Source: Hyphomicrobiales bacterium (GTDB taxonomy: Bacteria > Pseudomonadota > Alphaproteobacteria > Rhizobiales > Hyphomicrobiaceae). From it: DNA of 8,115 nt. The stretch covers positions 1-8,115 of the forward strand of contig JAFKKW010000399.1 in assembly GCA_017304275.1 (NCBI GenBank). Reading direction: 5' to 3'. The translations under genes and the position numbers were made by a program. The notes under the pieces were generated by a model, which did no database searches, was not told where the DNA came from, and worked only from the letters and a program-made list of their open reading frames with translations. How positions within the stretch are numbered: position 1 is the first letter of the stretch; each line of letters begins with the position of its first letter. Shown here piece after piece: positions 6,427 to 8,115 of this stretch.

Positions 6427-6471
6427 AACATCTGCTGTCTGCAACATTTTACTTGCGCTCTGCAACATTTT
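6427..6471. promoter_or_regulatory. Candidate operator: tandem TCTGCAACATTTT repeats in the divergent control region
   Basis: The 182-base gap between the kinase and binding-protein genes is clearly more A/T-rich than its surroundings. It contains two perfect 13-bp direct repeats, TCTGCAACATTTT at about 6438-6450 and 6459-6471. Their 21-bp period is two helical turns, which places both on one DNA face. A third partial copy, AAAACATCTGC, begins near 6425, so the core AACAT occurs three times. The second repeat also overlaps an inverted repeat, TTGC-5-GCAA (about 6453-6465). This arrangement is typical of a regulator site controlling both divergent arms. The binding factor is unknown; the nearby DeoR-family protein is one candidate and an unlinked XRE-type amine regulator is another. 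No convincing -35/-10 pair was found here. Positions may be off by one base. Confidence 0.55.
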
Positions 6472-6556
6472 TCGTTGATCCTGACCCGCATACAAAACAG
6501 GGACCGCAAAAAGCAGTCCCAAAAAACTCTAGGGGAAATGCGGACCTACCGTCACA

Positions 6557-6561
6557 GGGAG
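6557..6561 (+). promoter_or_regulatory. Ribosome-binding site deciding the binding-protein start
   Basis: GGGAG, continuing into AGG, lies 6 bases before the ATG at 6568. It selects this start over the in-frame ATG at 6538 and the in-frame TTG at 6385. The protein from 6568 begins directly with a Tat signal peptide, which agrees with the choice. Confidence 0.75.
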
Positions 6562-6567
6562 AGGCTG

Positions 6568-7701
6568 ATGGAGCTCACTCGTCGTCATTTCACAAAATGC
6601 ATGGGCGCGGCCGCGGGGCTTGCCGCTTTTGGTTCCACGCGATCGGCGTTTGCCGCGCGTGATAAAGAGATGAACATCCTGTGCTGGGAAGGCTACAATA
6701 CGGACAACGTGCTGGGCCCGTTCCGCAAGGCTTTTCCGGGCATCACGACGCGGGCCGAGAGCGGCACCTCCGACCCCGACATGATCAACAAGCTGCGCGC
6801 GGGCGAGCTCAAGGTCTGGGACCTGATCAACGTCAACCAGCCGTGGGCGCGCCAGCAGCTCTTTCCCGAGAACCTGATCAAGCCGCTCAACAAGGAGCGC
6901 TTTCTTCCCTACTTCGCAAAGATGTTGCCGGAGTTCTCGGGCCCCTATCCGCTGGCGTTCGCGGAAGGCGGCGAGCTGATCGGCATGCCGCAGCGCTACG
7001 GGCCGTTCTGCTTCGTCGTCAACACCGACAAGATCAGCCGCGAGAGCGCCGAGGATCAGGGCTGGTCTCTGTTTCTCGACCCGGCGATGAAGGGGCGCTA
7101 CGGCGTTCTGACCTATGACAACTGGAATGTCATCCACTTGTGCCTGACCGCCGGTGTGAACCCGTTCAAGGCGGTGGGCGATGACGGTGTCGCCAAATTC
7201 ACGGAAGCGACGAAGGCCGTATTCGGCGGCGCCAAGCTTTTGAGCGACGACCTCGTCACCCTCAACACCGCACTCATCAACGGCGAGATCGACGCCTATT
7301 TCACCGGCGGCACCTATACCGCAAGCCCGGCGCGTTTCGACGGCGCGTCGAACATTCGCGGCATCACGCCCAAGACCGGCCCCATAGACGGCAAGGGCGG
7401 CACGGTGTGGGTGGAGTTGACCTCGGTCGTCAACAACCCTGACGTCAGCCCGCTGGCGGAAGACTTCCTGGAGTTCGTACAGAAGGGGGAGATCGCCAAA
7501 GCGGTGAGCTTCGCGGAAGGCACCTACAATCCGGTGAGCCAGATGGGCGATCCGGAAGTGTTCAAGTTGTGGAATGCCTCCGAGCTCGACGCGATCCAGT
7601 GGGACAGCCTGCACGATGAAATCGCGCGGAGCGCGGATTTCTCGATCGTTCCCGACTACGATGCGCTGCTCAAAATCTACACGGCGGCGAAGCGTCGATG
7701 A
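6568..7701 (+). CDS. Tat-exported periplasmic solute-binding protein, PotD-like (spermidine/putrescine-type ABC transporter)
   Basis: It captures a solute in the periplasm and delivers it to an ABC importer. The protein is 377 aa, a usual length for COG0687. The N terminus has a twin-arginine motif TRRHFTK (4-10), a short hydrophobic stretch CMGAAAGLAAFG, and a likely cleavage after SAFA (26-29). The mature protein starts with the family-type strand MNILCWEGY (35-43). Other family-like blocks are DPDMINKLRAGE (69-80), VWDLINVN (83-90), GMPQRYGPFCFVVNTD (139-154), NGEIDAYFTGGTY (238-250) and GGTVWVELTSVV (277-288). By eye, Trp281 and Glu283 in the last block line up with the Trp-x-Asp that contacts the amine in E. 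coli PotD, which fits a cationic or amine ligand; this alignment is tentative. The stop codon overlaps the ATPase start (ATGA), so the two are translationally coupled. It is divergent from the kinase/PLP-enzyme pair across a repeat-bearing control region. The true ligand is not known. Confidence 0.9.
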   Translation: MELTRRHFTKCMGAAAGLAAFGSTRSAFAARDKEMNILCWEGYNTDNVLGPFRKAFPGITTRAESGTSDPDMINKLRAGELKVWDLINVNQPWARQQLFPENLIKPLNKERFLPYFAKMLPEFSGPYPLAFAEGGELIGMPQRYGPFCFVVNTDKISRESAEDQGWSLFLDPAMKGRYGVLTYDNWNVIHLCLTAGVNPFKAVGDDGVAKFTEATKAVFGGAKLLSDDLVTLNTALINGEIDAYFTGGTYTASPARFDGASNIRGITPKTGPIDGKGGTVWVELTSVVNNPDVSPLAEDFLEFVQKGEIAKAVSFAEGTYNPVSQMGDPEVFKLWNASELDAIQWDSLHDEIARSADFSIVPDYDALLKIYTAAKRR

Positions 7702-8115
7702 ACAGTGCGGCACCGGTCCGTCTTCCCGGCGGGGAGACGGACGCTTCCCGTCAGGCTGACACCTCGAGACCTACGCCCATGACATCGAATGCATCGCCGA
7801 TTCTTCGCATCGTCGATCTCAAGAAATCGTTCGATGGCTTCACGGCACTCGATTCGGTGAACCTCACGGTGGACGATGGCGAGTTTCTCGCCATCGTGGG
7901 GCCGTCGGGCAGCGGCAAGACCACCCTGATCCGCTTGCTGGTCGGCATGGAGGAGCAGACCAGCGGCGAAATCTGGCTTCGCGACCGGCGCATCGACGAC
8001 GTGCCCGCCAACCGGCGGCCGACGTGCATGGTGTTCCAATCGCTGGCGCTGTTTCCTCACCGCTCGGTGGGGGAGAACATCGAATTCCCGCTCAAGATCC
8101 GCGGCACCGATCCGG
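7698..8115 (+). CDS. ABC transporter ATP-binding protein, PotA-like (3' end beyond window)
   Basis: This is the nucleotide-binding subunit of the importer served by the upstream binding protein; it acts at the cytoplasmic face of the inner membrane. Only the first 139 codons are present. The domain begins ILRIVDLKKSFDGFTALD (35-52). The Walker A motif is GPSGSGKTT (68-76) with Lys74, and the Q-loop Gln114 lies in MVFQSLALFPHRSVGENI (111-128). That Q-loop segment is typical of the PotA/spermidine-type subgroup. The signature motif, Walker B, H-loop and any C-terminal TOBE domain lie past the window. The start at 7698 overlaps the previous stop as ATGA and implies coupling. A second in-frame ATG at 7779 would remove 27 polar residues and give a more usual N terminus, so the start is uncertain. 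Permease genes are expected further downstream. Confidence 0.92.
   Translation, partial: MNSAAPVRLPGGETDASRQADTSRPTPMTSNASPILRIVDLKKSFDGFTALDSVNLTVDDGEFLAIVGPSGSGKTTLIRLLVGMEEQTSGEIWLRDRRIDDVPANRRPTCMVFQSLALFPHRSVGENIEFPLKIRGTDP

Noticed and set aside
6529..7713. Minus-strand open frame opposite the binding-protein gene
   Set aside because: Antisense shadow of a gene with a clear Tat signal and family blocks.

Overview
The window reads as chromosomal DNA of a high-GC alphaproteobacterium, most likely a Hyphomicrobiales (Rhizobiales) relative. The basis is the strongly alphaproteobacterial GuaA sequence, the strong G/C bias at third codon positions, CTTGAC-type -35 boxes, and a dispersed-palindrome type of intergenic repeat. 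This placement is inference from sequence style; no rRNA or other phylogenetic marker is present. Seven protein genes are supported, with no gene-free stretch above about 270 bases. I see no tRNA, rRNA, CRISPR array or transposase.

Region 1 (1-2980) is housekeeping. A divergent leucyl/phenylalanyl-tRNA-protein transferase-family gene (aat, minus strand) lies back to back with guaA, the complete GMP synthase (plus strand). The Aat-like protein has a long N-terminal extension and an Arg where the family normally has a catalytic Gln.

Region 2 (2981-4015) holds a DeoR/GlpR-family regulator on the plus strand. It is followed by a convergent intergenic region containing a compound palindromic repeat of about 147 bp and a candidate terminator.

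Region 3 (4016-8115) looks like one catabolic locus with a shared divergent control region. Leftward, a COG2334/APH-fold small-molecule kinase is followed after 15 bases by a class III PLP enzyme of the AGXT2/ETNPPL/PHYKPL type. Rightward, a Tat-exported PotD-like periplasmic binding protein overlaps by ATGA with a PotA-like ABC ATPase that runs off the window.

The working model, which is inference, is that an amine or hydroxy-amine is bound by the PotD-like protein and imported by the ABC transporter. The kinase then phosphorylates it on a hydroxyl, and the class III PLP enzyme eliminates phosphate and ammonia. In animals this chemistry is done by the hydroxylysine kinase / phosphohydroxylysine phospho-lyase pair and, for phosphoethanolamine, by ETNPPL. 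The neighbouring DeoR protein belongs to a family that normally senses phosphorylated metabolites, so it could sense the kinase product. A tandem repeat of TCTGCAACATTTT (21-bp period) between the two divergent arms is the best operator candidate.
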